64,000 nt of DNA from Dickeya poaceiphila (lineage in GTDB: Bacteria; Pseudomonadota; Gammaproteobacteria; Enterobacterales; Enterobacteriaceae): assembly GCF_007858975.2 (NCBI RefSeq), contig NZ_CP042220.2:3224001-3288000 (forward strand). The letters run 5' to 3'. Shown here piece after piece: positions 17,378 to 26,438 of this stretch. Position 1 is the stretch's first letter; each line of letters opens with the position of its first letter. The position numbers and the translations under genes were made by a program. Under the pieces are notes generated by a model that searched no databases, was not told where the DNA came from, and saw nothing but the letters and a program-made list of their open reading frames with translations.

Positions 17378-19084
17378 TCAACTCAGCAGGAACGGCGTGA
17401 TCATGATGACCAACGTGGTACGCTTCTTTGATCCATTCTGACCGCCGCCAAGAATGAAATTCCCTGGAGTAAAGGTTCCCTGCCGATCAGCTGAGGCTGT
17501 CTGCTGATCAGACCCCGTCAAAATCAACGTCTGACCAGCCTTCATATTGACTTTCTGGATTGTGGCCTCTGTCGACGTATTGGCGACATCGTTGCGTGAG
17601 TTACCATCTCGGCTGATGAATTTCTCGATGGTTGGCGGTGAGGTATAGCTGAACGCAAACTGTAACTGCACGTCACCGTTGTCCTGGATAAACGGCAACA
17701 TCGTCATAAACAGCCCGGTTGTTATGTTCGTTGTCGTCATGGTTGACGTCACACCAACATTCGCCGTAGCGGTAGAACTGGAACTGGTCAGAAGCCCCTG
17801 CTGGTTTGATAGCTGATACGGTACTGGGGTCAGATTGGTTGTCGCCCGGGACTGACTAGTCACGACACTGACATTCCCCTGTTCAGACAAAGCTTTCATC
17901 AGCAACTGCGAACCAGAGAAACGCGCTGCACCGCCCGAAGCCGTATCCAATATCGAAAAACCGGAAGTTCCTGCCGTTGATGATGCATTAGTGAAACTGC
18001 CGTTCAGCGTGGCACCGACATTGTGCAAAGACTTGTAAACCAATCCCCAATCCAGCCCCAGCTCTTCGTTACGGGTCTGCGTCACACTCAGGATTTGTAT
18101 ATTCAGCTGTACCTGACGATTAAGCACCTTGTTCTGGTAATCGATATAACGTCCTACGCGCTCCAGTACTTCAGGCCTATCCGTTACCGTCAGCGTACCT
18201 GTAGCGGATGACAACCAGAATTGCCCAGGATTCGGTGAGCTTTTTGGTGTCAGCATTTTATCGACCGTATTGCGTATATCTTCGTACAGGTTGCTATTCA
18301 AATCAGTACCGGTCTTTTGAGCAGAACTGGCCTCACCTGTTGCACCGGATGCACTGCCACTCCCCGCACCTTGCTGATTACTTGAACCGGAGTTAATCGA
18401 CGCAGAGCTGTCAATTTTTGTATTGAGGATCACCAACTGATACGTTTTAGTATCGAGCTGGTAAAAAATGATGTTTCCCTGTTCTTTACGCACAGACAAT
18501 CCAAATCGGCTGGCAATCAAATCCACCAGTCCATCCAACTCTCCCTGCCATTTGAGGCCAGGTAATGTGGCTACAGACGTAATAGCGGACTGAGGCTGCG
18601 TCTGCGTAGAACCCATCTGCGTCAACGGTACCCGACCGTTATCGCTCGGCGCAGGCAGCGTGCCGCTCATTTGTTGTGTCTGGGTATAACCGACGTTACC
18701 TGATGACAGCGACTGAAGCGCATCCGGAGTGATAGTGACTCTCACACCGCACAATGCCGTGATACGCTGCGCCAGTTCCGGCAGTGTTATGCCGTCAGGA
18801 CGGTTAATGACAATCTGGCAGGGTGGCAACGCCGATTTATCTTCAGGGGTCGCCACAACAGAGGTGATCGGCTTGAGATTGACCCAGGGCTTATCGGACC
18901 ACACCACAGCAGAGTGGGGAATATCCTGACGGCTCTGGGCTATGCGCTGAGCGGTATCCGCACTACCTGCAGCCGCTCTATCTATCTTGTTGATTTCAGA
19001 AAGCGAACACCCGGCGAGGATCATCGAGACGGCCACACTGACGGACGCCCGACGAAAAAAATGCTGAACACGGCTGGATGGCAT
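17378..19084 (-). CDS. pilN: PilN secretin lipoprotein
   Basis: 568 aa. Lipobox MILAGCS with Cys26, an N-terminal domain, a Gly/Ser/Ala-rich linker (about residues 230-260), and the C-terminal secretin domain with QVQLNIQILSVTQTRNEELG and KMKAGQTLILTG-type blocks. It forms the outer-membrane pore for the thin pilus; R64 PilN is the same size and also a lipoprotein. Confidence 0.9.
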   Translation of the reverse strand: MPSSRVQHFFRRASVSVAVSMILAGCSLSEINKIDRAAAGSADTAQRIAQSRQDIPHSAVVWSDKPWVNLKPITSVVATPEDKSALPPCQIVINRPDGITLPELAQRITALCGVRVTITPDALQSLSSGNVGYTQTQQMSGTLPAPSDNGRVPLTQMGSTQTQPQSAITSVATLPGLKWQGELDGLVDLIASRFGLSVRKEQGNIIFYQLDTKTYQLVILNTKIDSSASINSGSSNQQGAGSGSASGATGEASSAQKTGTDLNSNLYEDIRNTVDKMLTPKSSPNPGQFWLSSATGTLTVTDRPEVLERVGRYIDYQNKVLNRQVQLNIQILSVTQTRNEELGLDWGLVYKSLHNVGATLNGSFTNASSTAGTSGFSILDTASGGAARFSGSQLLMKALSEQGNVSVVTSQSRATTNLTPVPYQLSNQQGLLTSSSSTATANVGVTSTMTTTNITTGLFMTMLPFIQDNGDVQLQFAFSYTSPPTIEKFISRDGNSRNDVANTSTEATIQKVNMKAGQTLILTGSDQQTASADRQGTFTPGNFILGGGQNGSKKRTTLVIMITPFLLS

Positions 19085-19094
19085 CCGGTACTCC

Positions 19095-19532
19095 TTAATT
19101 CAGGTAAACAACATCGCCTTCCGCCACACCGGTCGGAAGAGCAAGATTCATATCGGTACCGTCCGCCATGAGCAGTCGCCCACGGGTCACCGTGAGTGCC
19201 AGGGCGGAACGGGTAGAAAGACGTGAAAGGGCCGGAACCAGCCCAGGCATATCAGCGCTCCAGATCCACAGTCGGCCGCCGCTCATCGCGGCATGGATAC
19301 GACTATCCGGTGCCGGAACCAGACTGAACTGGCTGAGTGAAAGTTCACCGTCAGGCAGGCTCCGGGTGTAACGCCAATTGTTTATTGCGTCAGCGATACG
19401 CAGCATGTCCGACGCCACAAACGCTGCCGTATAGACTTCAATCTGTGCGGCGTATTGATTGCGATCCCGAAGCTGGACGCTGCTGACCAGCAACATAAAG
19501 ACCGTCGCTATAGCGGCAATGGCGTAGCCCAT
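19095..19532 (-). CDS. pilM: PilM thin-pilus protein
   Basis: 145 aa from ATG 19532 (MGYAIAAIATVFMLLV), one base after the pilL stop. The longer frame upstream lies inside pilL. One N-terminal transmembrane helix (about residues 2-20) and a small periplasmic domain with INNWRYT. Length equals that of R64 PilM. Needed for pilus assembly in R64; its exact role is unclear. Confidence 0.85.
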   Translation of the reverse strand: MGYAIAAIATVFMLLVSSVQLRDRNQYAAQIEVYTAAFVASDMLRIADAINNWRYTRSLPDGELSLSQFSLVPAPDSRIHAAMSGGRLWIWSADMPGLVPALSRLSTRSALALTVTRGRLLMADGTDMNLALPTGVAEGDVVYLN

Positions 19533-19533
19533 C

Positions 19534-20757
19534 TCAGCGACCAGCCCCTGAAACGGGCGTATCACTGACAGAAACCAGGCATTGCATCCTGCTGGCTTCG
19601 GCAAACAACGGTTTCTCAGCACGCCGATACAGATCAAAAATCTGAACCAGTACGGATTCAAAATTGCCGTGGAAAGACAGCGGCGCATCGATGCGGTAAT
19701 CGACAGCCACCGGCCAGATAACAACCCAGTTACCGCCGTTCGTATCGCATTTGGCCTGTGCGGCCCATTTCGTCAGCGTCTCTTTCAGAGTCGAACCAAC
19801 ATCAGCTTTCCATGTCGGTCCTGTCTGTGCTGCTGGCACCAGTGATGAAGACAGTTTCGCAGGCACAGGGGGAGTAGCAGCCGGTTGAACACTTGCTGCA
19901 ACAGGCGTTTGCGTTTGTGCGGGACGAGCAGACTGAGGTTGTGCCGCCGGTGCCGGAGGCAATGACGTGGTGGGAGTACGAGGCGTTACCACTGACGCTT
20001 TCGGCGCAGCTTTCGGTGCAGAGTTAGCACTGATCTTCTGGTTCGGGTTATACGGCGGTAAATCAAATGATTTAACCGGTGCCGACGCAGCTGTTGTTGC
20101 TGTTGAAGCAGCAACTGTGGACGAGGACTGAGTGCTCAGTGTTTTAGCCGAGGGTAACGGTGGCAGCGGCTGGGAGTCTGGTTTCAGCAAGAATTTCTGC
20201 GGTGATTGAACGGTCGCAGCAGCAGTTGTAGGAACGGGTGCAGAAACGGTTTTTGTGGTAGCAACAACGGGTGTGGATACGGCAAATGAGCGGTATTCAT
20301 CACGGAGTACAAAACAGATTTCGCGGTTCACTTCATCAATGCGCAGTCGCCATGCCTGACCGGCAACAATCTGCAATGCTTCGCTAAGGCGAACGGGACC
20401 GATAGACCGTTGAACAGCTGGAAGTGGGCGGCTTAGCAACTCAGAGAAAACGGGAGAACCGGATGGACAGAGTGAATAACCTGATTCAAGGAGCAGGTAA
20501 CGAAATCCGTCGCCGACCGATCTGACTATAGATGCCGGCATCGTGATATCGACAATCTGATTGAGCGGGTCACGCTGAGAATCAGCTGGCCGGGTATTGA
20601 CCAGTGTATAGCGATCATAACGCACCACTTCAGGTGAGCGTTGATAGATATCATTTACGCGGGGAGGAACCCGATAGGGCGATGGTTGGGGAGTTTCAGC
20701 GCACGCAGAAAGCAATAGCGGCAGCGAAAGCGCTGACAAAATTAACGTTTTTTCCAT
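19534..20757 (-). CDS. pilL: PilL lipoprotein, first gene of the thin-pilus operon
   Basis: 407 aa. Lipobox LLLSAC with Cys19; N-terminal domain (about 40-160) with YLLLESGYSLCP of PilL/TcpQ type; a long Pro/Ala/Thr/Ser-rich linker (about 165-305); and a C-terminal TcpQ-like domain with LKETLTKWAAQAKCDT. The layout suits a protein that reaches from the outer membrane to the secretin. It opens the operon; the 140 bp upstream contains a terminator for the DUF29 gene. Confidence 0.85.
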   Translation of the reverse strand: MEKTLILSALSLPLLLSACAETPQPSPYRVPPRVNDIYQRSPEVVRYDRYTLVNTRPADSQRDPLNQIVDITMPASIVRSVGDGFRYLLLESGYSLCPSGSPVFSELLSRPLPAVQRSIGPVRLSEALQIVAGQAWRLRIDEVNREICFVLRDEYRSFAVSTPVVATTKTVSAPVPTTAAATVQSPQKFLLKPDSQPLPPLPSAKTLSTQSSSTVAASTATTAASAPVKSFDLPPYNPNQKISANSAPKAAPKASVVTPRTPTTSLPPAPAAQPQSARPAQTQTPVAASVQPAATPPVPAKLSSSLVPAAQTGPTWKADVGSTLKETLTKWAAQAKCDTNGGNWVVIWPVAVDYRIDAPLSFHGNFESVLVQIFDLYRRAEKPLFAEASRMQCLVSVSDTPVSGAGR

Positions 20758-20848
20758 CCAGTTCCACCGTCAGATTGTTCTCGAAATGAGACTGTATTCT
20801 GACCAGCGGTCAATAACGGACAACGCTAAACTATGTATGTAAAAGATA

Positions 20849-20872
20849 AAAAAACGCCGGAAAACCGGCGTT
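20849..20872 (-). terminator. Rho-independent terminator after the DUF29 gene
   Basis: Stem AACGCCGG/CCGGCGTT (20853-20860 and 20865-20872) with a four-base loop. Read on the minus strand it is followed by a run of T, so it ends transcripts of the DUF29 gene. Confidence 0.85.
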
Positions 20873-20896
20873 ATCATGAAAAAAGACTACGTATTC

Positions 20897-21328
20897 TTAT
20901 TCTGGATAAAAATCGGGATTAACCGCCTGCTCAAACGACCAGGGACAGTTAGCTGGAAATAATCCACGATTCAGGCCGGTTTCACGTTCGGCACCAATTA
21001 CCGCATCCCCATAGGCATCAGCGATAATATCCTGGAGCCGGGACTTGAGGCTCGGATTCTCGGACAGAACACGCGTTGCTTTGCGGCGCTGCTCCTCTAT
21101 GGTTAACTGCCAGCTTTTTCCACGATGGCTCGGCTGGTATTCCCACTTCAGCAGATGCATAAACAACACCTGAAGCCGGGACTCCAGCTCCCGTCGTTCG
21201 CTTCGCCCCATCGCTTCGATTTCCTCCAGCAGGTTATGAACGTCTAACTCAGCCAGACGGCCAGAGCGTAATAAACTCGCCTGTTCCTGAGTCCAGCCGT
21301 AAAAGTCATTGTCATAACGGATTGTCAT
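20897..21328 (-). CDS. DUF29 family protein
   Basis: 143 aa from ATG 21328 (MTIRYDNDFYGW), with AGGGGAGGA just upstream; a longer frame starts at 21358 without a site. The DUF29 pattern is clear: DFYGWTQEQASLLRSG, LLEEIEAMGRSERRELESR, LLKWEYQP and the Trp-rich middle. Function of DUF29 is unknown; such genes are common on mobile elements. The gene stands alone between two near-identical terminators, as a cassette between ssb and the pil operon. Confidence 0.85.
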   Translation of the reverse strand: MTIRYDNDFYGWTQEQASLLRSGRLAELDVHNLLEEIEAMGRSERRELESRLQVLFMHLLKWEYQPSHRGKSWQLTIEEQRRKATRVLSENPSLKSRLQDIIADAYGDAVIGAERETGLNRGLFPANCPWSFEQAVNPDFYPE

Positions 21329-21405
21329 ATATCCTCCCCTGAGCCGCAGGCATACCATCTTGATGCACTGAGTCTGTCAGAGAAAAAAAGGTTAGTCAAA
21401 AAGAG

Positions 21406-21431
21406 CAAAACGCCGGGAAACCGGCGTTTTG
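21406..21431 (-). terminator. Rho-independent terminator after ssb
   Basis: Perfect 11-bp stem CAAAACGCCGG/CCGGCGTTTTG (21406-21416 and 21421-21431), loop GAAA. On the minus strand the arm ends in TTTTG and more T follow after a few bases. Almost the same sequence as the terminator at 20849-20872. Confidence 0.8.
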
Positions 21432-21447
21432 TAAGCATGTTGAATGT

Positions 21448-21978
21448 TCAGGAAATGGCATAAAGCGCATGATTTGGCATTGCCAGGCCGAGGCCGGCGA
21501 ACGGTATGTCGTCGTCAAAATCCATCGGGGGTTCATTCCCCATGGATTGAGTCGGCGTTCCGCTCATTGCCGGTGCGGCAGGCTGCTGAGGTTGTCCCCA
21601 ACTGCTTGCTGCATTCTGGTTACCCTCATTGGCTTTGCCCAGCATTTGCATAGTGCCCTGCTGAGACACAACAACTTCAGTCGTCCAGCGATCAACGCCG
21701 TTATTGTCTTGCCATTTACGGGTACGCAACTGGCCTTCAATATAGACCTGTGAGCCTTTACGTAAATATTGCCCAGCAATCTCAGCCAATTTGCCGTACA
21801 GAGAGATACGATGCCATTCGGTCCGCTCTTTCTGTTCCCCGCTTTGCTTGTCACGCCAGGTTTCTGACGTTGCAATCTGAAATCCTGTTACTGCAGTCCC
21901 GTTTGGCATAGACCGAACTTCCGGATCCTGCCCTAGGAAGCCAATCAGGATTACTTTGTTAACACCGCGTGCAGACAT
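21448..21978 (-). CDS. ssb: Single-stranded DNA-binding protein
   Basis: 176 aa: the OB fold with [20 protein letters not shown] at the start, [37 protein letters not shown], and a Gln/Pro-rich tail. The acidic tip is [10 protein letters not shown]...; unusually the protein does not end at DDIPF but continues about 20 residues ([14 protein letters not shown]), which may alter partner binding. ICE-encoded SSBs protect transferred strands and aid element replication. Confidence 0.93.
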   Translation of the reverse strand: MSARGVNKVILIGFLGQDPEVRSMPNGTAVTGFQIATSETWRDKQSGEQKERTEWHRISLYGKLAEIAGQYLRKGSQVYIEGQLRTRKWQDNNGVDRWTTEVVVSQQGTMQMLGKANEGNQNAASSWGQPQQPAAPAMSGTPTQSMGNEPPMDFDDDIPFAGLGLAMPNHALYAIS

Positions 21979-21994
21979 GATTCATTCCTCGGAA

Positions 21995-22063
21995 AAAAGT
22001 TTAAAGAGGAGCACACCATCAGGTGGTATGTTCCTGATGGTATGATTACGAATCGGTTCAGAA
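21995..22063. repeat. Duplicated leader with hairpin, copy 1 (upstream of ssb)
   Basis: About 65 bp almost identical to 22307-22375. Each copy holds a hairpin: here ACCATCAGG/CCTGATGGT at 22015-22023 and 22033-22041 with a 9-base loop. It lies between the small chimeric ORF and ssb on the minus strand. Could be a processing or attenuation structure. Confidence 0.8.
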
Positions 22064-22288
22064 TGAGTCAGCAGGGTATTGTTTATCCTGCAGAGATTCA
22101 TTCTGTGCCAGCGATGTCGTCGTAGAGTTTTCAGTTGAGTCAACCACATCTTTCCGTGTGTTGATGTTACCGATAGTGACAATCAACATCAGCAAGCAAA
22201 AGACTACTGGCAGACTCAAAAAACCGTTCAGCGTCGAGACTATTGCCAGGAAACTGATCAGAGTAATTTTGTTAACACCGCGAGCCAT
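22058..22288 (-). CDS. Small chimeric membrane ORF: ssb-like start, DUF3577-like end
   Basis: 76 aa. The first residues MARGVNKITLISFLA copy the start of ssb ([16 protein letters not shown]), with the same GAGGAATGAATC leader. The last residues QNESLQDKQYPADSF copy the end of the DUF3577 protein (AQNGTQQQKQYAANSF), and the 3' flank is also duplicated. The middle is a hydrophobic helix (about residues 22-40) unlike either parent. It looks like a tandem duplication of DUF3577-ssb followed by internal deletion. Whether it is made is unknown, but it keeps an open frame and a good ribosome site. Confidence 0.55.
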   Translation of the reverse strand: MARGVNKITLISFLAIVSTLNGFLSLPVVFCLLMLIVTIGNINTRKDVVDSTENSTTTSLAQNESLQDKQYPADSF

Positions 22289-22306
22289 GATTCATTCCTC
22301 AAAAAG

Positions 22307-22375
22307 TCAAAATTTGAAGAGGAACACACCATCAGGTGGTATGTTCCTGATGGTGTGATTCCGAATCGGTTCAGG
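22307..22375. repeat. Duplicated leader with hairpin, copy 2 (upstream of the chimeric ORF)
   Basis: Second copy of the 21995-22063 repeat. The hairpin is longer here: CACACCATCAGG/CCTGATGGTGTG at 22325-22336 and 22346-22357, 12 perfect pairs, loop TGGTATGTT shared by both copies. Confidence 0.8.
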
Positions 22376-22376
22376 T

Positions 22377-22853
22377 TCAGAAGGAATTAGCAGCGTATTG
22401 TTTCTGCTGTTGAGTTCCGTTCTGTGCCTGTGCCGGCGGTGTTGACGTAGACTTTTCAGCCTTATAAACCGTCTCTTTCCCGATTTTGATAAAGTCAATC
22501 TTGATCAGACGGGAGCGAAGCGAGATACGATCTTCACCGGCATGTTCACCACTTTTCAGCGTGAACATTTCGGTAGACAGGCCGCTGAGCACAAAGCCAA
22601 TTAGCACCTGTTGTTCCTCGTCAACTGCTTTTTGACAGCGATTGACCAGCTCCACCGTATCTTTACCAGCAACGGTAACGTCAATACGGGTATACGACGC
22701 ATTCTCCTTTTGACCAGACAATGCTTGAATAACGGCACAGGTAAAGGCTCCCTTATCGCCAGAAATTTGGCGGATATTAGAAAGATACCCAACGCCGGTC
22801 GTATTAATGTTGAAATACTGAGGTTTAGCATTTGCTGAATTTGATGCAGTCAT
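22377..22853 (-). CDS. ICE DUF3577 (STY4534) family protein
   Basis: 158 aa from ATG 22853 (MTASNSANAKPQ), with CCGGAGAAAC upstream; an in-frame ATG at 22898 has no site. Contains YFNINTTGVGYLSNIRQISG and AVIQALSG near the N-terminus and IDFIKIGKETVYKAEK towards the end, typical of this ICE family. Probably works with SSB and topoisomerase in element DNA metabolism; biochemical role not known. The neighbouring small ORF carries a duplicate of its last codons. Confidence 0.8.
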   Translation of the reverse strand: MTASNSANAKPQYFNINTTGVGYLSNIRQISGDKGAFTCAVIQALSGQKENASYTRIDVTVAGKDTVELVNRCQKAVDEEQQVLIGFVLSGLSTEMFTLKSGEHAGEDRISLRSRLIKIDFIKIGKETVYKAEKSTSTPPAQAQNGTQQQKQYAANSF

Positions 22854-23542
22854 GATGTTTCTCCGGAGTAAAAAGATGTCATGCGGAAAAACATTCATTC
22901 CCGACGGGAAAAATGTTTCCCGCAGGGAAGCCAGACTAAGCGCTTAGGCTGACTGTTAAGTTGATATGACCTTAAATGCTGTTGCATTCACCGTTTTCAA
23001 AGGTTAAACGGCTTTACCACCTGTTACGGCGATCACCTTTCAGGTCACATAACTCGCTCAGTCGAGGGTTATGCGGATGATCTTCATTTATCGTGATTAC
23101 CCGAAGGCGTTCCTCTCAAACCACTGGAACATTGGCTGTTGTCGAAAGACAACGAAGGTTCGCCTTAATCATTAAGCCGGGAACAAGTTAAGTCAACAGT
23201 GGTAGGGTTGGATAATTATTCATCCGCCGAAAAAAATAACGGCGCAGAGTAGTCACCTACCTGCGCCGTTATTTAATCTAATTTTCACCAGAATCGCTGT
23301 AAATGATGCTCTCCGCAGCGCCCTCTGCAGGGCTCAGACACCGGTTTCACGGAGTTTTGGTGCCTCATAAACTCGCCCGGTGTGTGTGGGTAGGCGGTTC
23401 ATCACGTTGCTCCGACAGCCTGAACCTGGCATATAAACAGAAAACAGGCAGGGACCGCAACGACGGGGTGTGTACTCAGCTTCTTCAGAGCCGAAATGAA
23501 GATAGCCGAAACACCCTCGTTACACAATCAGTTAATTATCAA
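22854..23542. other. 690-bp non-coding, hairpin-rich region between topB and DUF3577
   Basis: No convincing gene. Visible structures: palindrome CTAAGCGCTTAG near 22935; a GNRA-type hairpin GTTGTC-GAAA-GACAAC at 23138-23153 enclosed by longer-range arms AAGGCG (23104-23109) and CGCCTT (23161-23166); the strong stem at 23234-23274; and GCCCT/AGGGC near 23322-23335. It may be the leader of the DUF3577-ssb operon, a non-coding RNA, or a replication or transfer site. Confidence 0.5.
23234..23274 (-). terminator. Long stem-loop, likely terminator after topB
   Basis: 14-bp perfect stem AAATAACGGCGCAG/CTGCGCCGTTATTT (23234-23247, 23261-23274), loop of 13 bases. The arms end in A/T tracts on both strands, so it may work in both directions. 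It lies 270 bp beyond topB. Confidence 0.65.
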
Positions 23543-25567
23543 TCAATTCTGCTTTTTATTGAATGACTTGGATGACCCCGAACGATTTCGGCGCTTATTA
23601 TTAGCACCAGAATCGACAATCCCTTTACAGGTCGGATAATTTTCACATCCATAAAACGTCCCATTAGGCCCTTTACGTAATCGCGTTCGGCCACCACACA
23701 ACGGACATTTGGGGCGCTCCGGAACACGAATGGTAAATACCTGCTGTTTACCCTGCTCAACCAGTTGATTGACCCATTTCAACTGGCGATCAACAAACGT
23801 ATCAAGGGTTATCTTTCCGACCGCAATATCATCGAGCGCCTGTTCCCACAGCGCCGTCATTCCCACCTGCGTTAATGCCGAAGGCAGCGCATCAACCAGG
23901 TCACAGGCCGTATCAGACGCATGTAAATGGTTCCCTTTTTTAATCAGGAAGCCACGTTTCATCAATACATCGAGAATCCCGGCCCGTGTGGCCTCGGTAC
24001 CGAGTCCTGCATTATCGCGCAGGACTTTCTTCAATGCCGGATCATCAACAAGTCCAGCAGCGTTCATCATTGCCGCAATCAACGTCTTGAATGAATACGG
24101 CTGAGGAGGCTTGGTCTTCAGCGTCTTCAATTCAGCTCCACGGATACCACACACGGCGTCTTTCGTCAGCGGCGGCAAAGAAACAGCAGCCGCCTCATCA
24201 TCACGTTCATCGCTATCTGATACAGCCGCCTGGCCAAACAAGGTCTTCCAGCCTGGAACAACGGTCACCCGGCCACTGGTTCTGAATAGCTGCCCACCGA
24301 TATTGAATGATGCCCGGGTTACATCCATTTCCAGCAGAGGCATAAACTGAGCCAGGTAATGCGTACGGATCAACGTATAAACATTCCGTTCAGCTTCATT
24401 CATACCGGCAAGATTGCACTTATGCGGTGTAGGTATAATCGCGTGGTGGGCGGTGATTTTCTTGTCATCCCATATACGGGAGCGAAACGAGGGGTCAATA
24501 GAAGCAATGACGGGGGCCAATGACGGATCTGATTGCTGTAATGCTGATAGAATGTGCGGAACCTCCGACAGCATGGATTCCGGCAGGTAACCACAATCGG
24601 TTCGCGGGTAGGTTGTCGCCTTGTGGGTTTCATACAACGCCTGGGTGATATCCAGTACTTGTTGCGGAGAATACCCAAAACGCTCCGCACAGACCTGCTG
24701 CAACATCCCCTGACTGAACGCCAGCGGCGCCGGTATTTTTTCTCGTTTCTTTTCGACATCCAGGATTACTGCCTTTCCGACCTTCAGGCAAAGCTGGCGA
24801 ACCTGCTCGGCTACCGGTTGATTAATACAACGCTTTTCATCGTCGGTATACGCCGCAGCGGCAACCCACTCAGCCGGAAACACTACGCCACCCGACTCCA
24901 GCTTAACATGCACTTGAAAGTACGGTTTTGGAACAAAAGAGGCAATCTGTCGGTCACGATTGACCACCAGCGCCAGTGCCGGCGTCTGTACCCTGCCGAC
25001 AGACAACACGCCATCGTACCCCAGCTCGCGTGCTTTCAGTGTATACAACCTACTGATGTTCATACCAATCAACCAGTCGGCTCTGCCGCGGCCGAGACCG
25101 GCATAATACAAATTCTCTGTCGAGTTCCCAGGCTGGATGTTTGCGAGCGCCTTACGCACACTCGCTTCATCTAGTGCTGACAGCCACAACCGTGATACCA
25201 CACCGTTAAACCGGCAGTGTTCCAGCAGTTCCCTTGCAATAACCTCACCTTCCCGATCAGCATCCGTCGCAATAACCACTTCATCAGTCTGCTTTAGCAG
25301 CCGGGATATTACTGCAAACTGGTCAGCAGTATCTTTCTTTACCACCATTTGCCACTTCTGAGGCAGAAGTGGCAGCACGTCCAGCCGCCAGGGTTTGCCA
25401 TATTGATCGCCGTACACTTCTGGCATTGCGTTTTCCAGCAAATGGCCAACAGCCCAGGTCACCACGGTATCGGGGCCGGACAAAAAGCCCTGACCCCGCT
25501 TTGACGCCCCAAGTACTGCAGCAATATCTCGTCCCTGTGAGGGCTTCTCACACAGAAACAACCTCAT
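23543..25567 (-). CDS. topB: DNA topoisomerase III
   Basis: 674 aa type IA topoisomerase: TOPRIM domain with MRLFLCEKPSQGRDIAAVLG and IATDADREGEVIAREL, catalytic Tyr in TTYPRTDCGYLP (about residue 320), and a C-terminal zinc ribbon CPLCGG...CENYPTC. The basic tail (NNKRRNRSGSSK) suits DNA binding. ICEs of this class carry topB in the replication module to resolve single-stranded or catenated intermediates. It overlaps the preceding gene by four bases. Confidence 0.95.
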   Translation of the reverse strand: MRLFLCEKPSQGRDIAAVLGASKRGQGFLSGPDTVVTWAVGHLLENAMPEVYGDQYGKPWRLDVLPLLPQKWQMVVKKDTADQFAVISRLLKQTDEVVIATDADREGEVIARELLEHCRFNGVVSRLWLSALDEASVRKALANIQPGNSTENLYYAGLGRGRADWLIGMNISRLYTLKARELGYDGVLSVGRVQTPALALVVNRDRQIASFVPKPYFQVHVKLESGGVVFPAEWVAAAAYTDDEKRCINQPVAEQVRQLCLKVGKAVILDVEKKREKIPAPLAFSQGMLQQVCAERFGYSPQQVLDITQALYETHKATTYPRTDCGYLPESMLSEVPHILSALQQSDPSLAPVIASIDPSFRSRIWDDKKITAHHAIIPTPHKCNLAGMNEAERNVYTLIRTHYLAQFMPLLEMDVTRASFNIGGQLFRTSGRVTVVPGWKTLFGQAAVSDSDERDDEAAAVSLPPLTKDAVCGIRGAELKTLKTKPPQPYSFKTLIAAMMNAAGLVDDPALKKVLRDNAGLGTEATRAGILDVLMKRGFLIKKGNHLHASDTACDLVDALPSALTQVGMTALWEQALDDIAVGKITLDTFVDRQLKWVNQLVEQGKQQVFTIRVPERPKCPLCGGRTRLRKGPNGTFYGCENYPTCKGIVDSGANNKRRNRSGSSKSFNKKQN

Positions 25568-26340
25568 GATTGTGCCCCAACCGAGTCACGTCCTCCCTGG
25601 CTCTGAAACGCCTTCATCCTGGCGCGGATTTCATCGTTCAGTGGAGCACAGAACGATGCGCGTCGGCTACCGTCGAGGATTGCGGGATTGAGTTCTTTCA
25701 GACGGTACGAACTGAGCGCTTTTTGGTAGGCCTCCGAGTTGTCCATCACATCCTGCCGGGTAACGGGTCCTGCGCGGTAACCCTGAACAATGGCATAAAT
25801 GGCACGCAATATCCGCGAGCCATTTGAAAGATAATTATCACGCTCATTACGCGAGATAAACCCAAAGTGGTATGCCTGAAGCACTTTCTTAGCATACTGA
25901 TCAAAGCCGACCAGCAAATACACACAGCGATAACCAAAGGGCGTCCGGCTGAAAACCTGAATATCAAGAGGTTCGCGGCTGACAACGTCAGTAATGTGGA
26001 CCCCAGCAGGCACAGCCACAAGCACACGATCCAGCGTACTGACATAGCTATTCATCTTGAGAAACGCGGACTGAATAGACAGGTCTAACTTGTACAGAAC
26101 GTGATCTGCGAACGGGTTATCCGCCAGTGAGGCGTCATTAATTCGTCCAGCTGCCGCGATAAACATCGGCATACTGGGGATCGTGAACTTCACACGCGAA
26201 TTGTTATCATCAAAAATCGCACGGCGCCCTTCCCATAGAGAAATGGCGTAGTTGGTGTGGAGCTCTATTTTTAACTCGGAAACCAGCGCACCAGCACGGG
26301 CGCGTGACGGCAATTCATCTTTTTCAGTTTTTTCAGTCAT
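25564..26340 (-). CDS. ICE protein, PFL_4669 (TIGR03761) family
   Basis: 258 aa from ATG 26340 (MTEKTEKDELPSR), with AAAGG upstream; ATG 26364 is in frame without a site. The ELHTNYAISLWEGRRAIF and CVYLLVGFDQYAKKVLQAYHFG stretches mark the family. It is always near topB in these elements, and a role in ICE DNA processing is inferred. No known catalytic motif. Confidence 0.8.
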   Translation of the reverse strand: MTEKTEKDELPSRARAGALVSELKIELHTNYAISLWEGRRAIFDDNNSRVKFTIPSMPMFIAAAGRINDASLADNPFADHVLYKLDLSIQSAFLKMNSYVSTLDRVLVAVPAGVHITDVVSREPLDIQVFSRTPFGYRCVYLLVGFDQYAKKVLQAYHFGFISRNERDNYLSNGSRILRAIYAIVQGYRAGPVTRQDVMDNSEAYQKALSSYRLKELNPAILDGSRRASFCAPLNDEIRARMKAFQSQGGRDSVGAQS

Positions 26341-26438
26341 ATCGATTACCTTTAAAATAACCACAGACTGAAATAGTGTTGAATCTCATGCACATCCAAC
26401 AACACGAAAATCAAAACGGCGCAAAACAGATTAATGAT

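Noticed and set aside
19533..19724. Longer PilM with 64 extra residues
   Set aside because: Extension overlaps pilL; the shorter form has the expected 145 residues and starts with the membrane helix.
23303..23566. 87-codon plus-strand frame beyond topB
   Set aside because: No ribosome site, no recognisable domain, and partly overlaps the topB 3' end.
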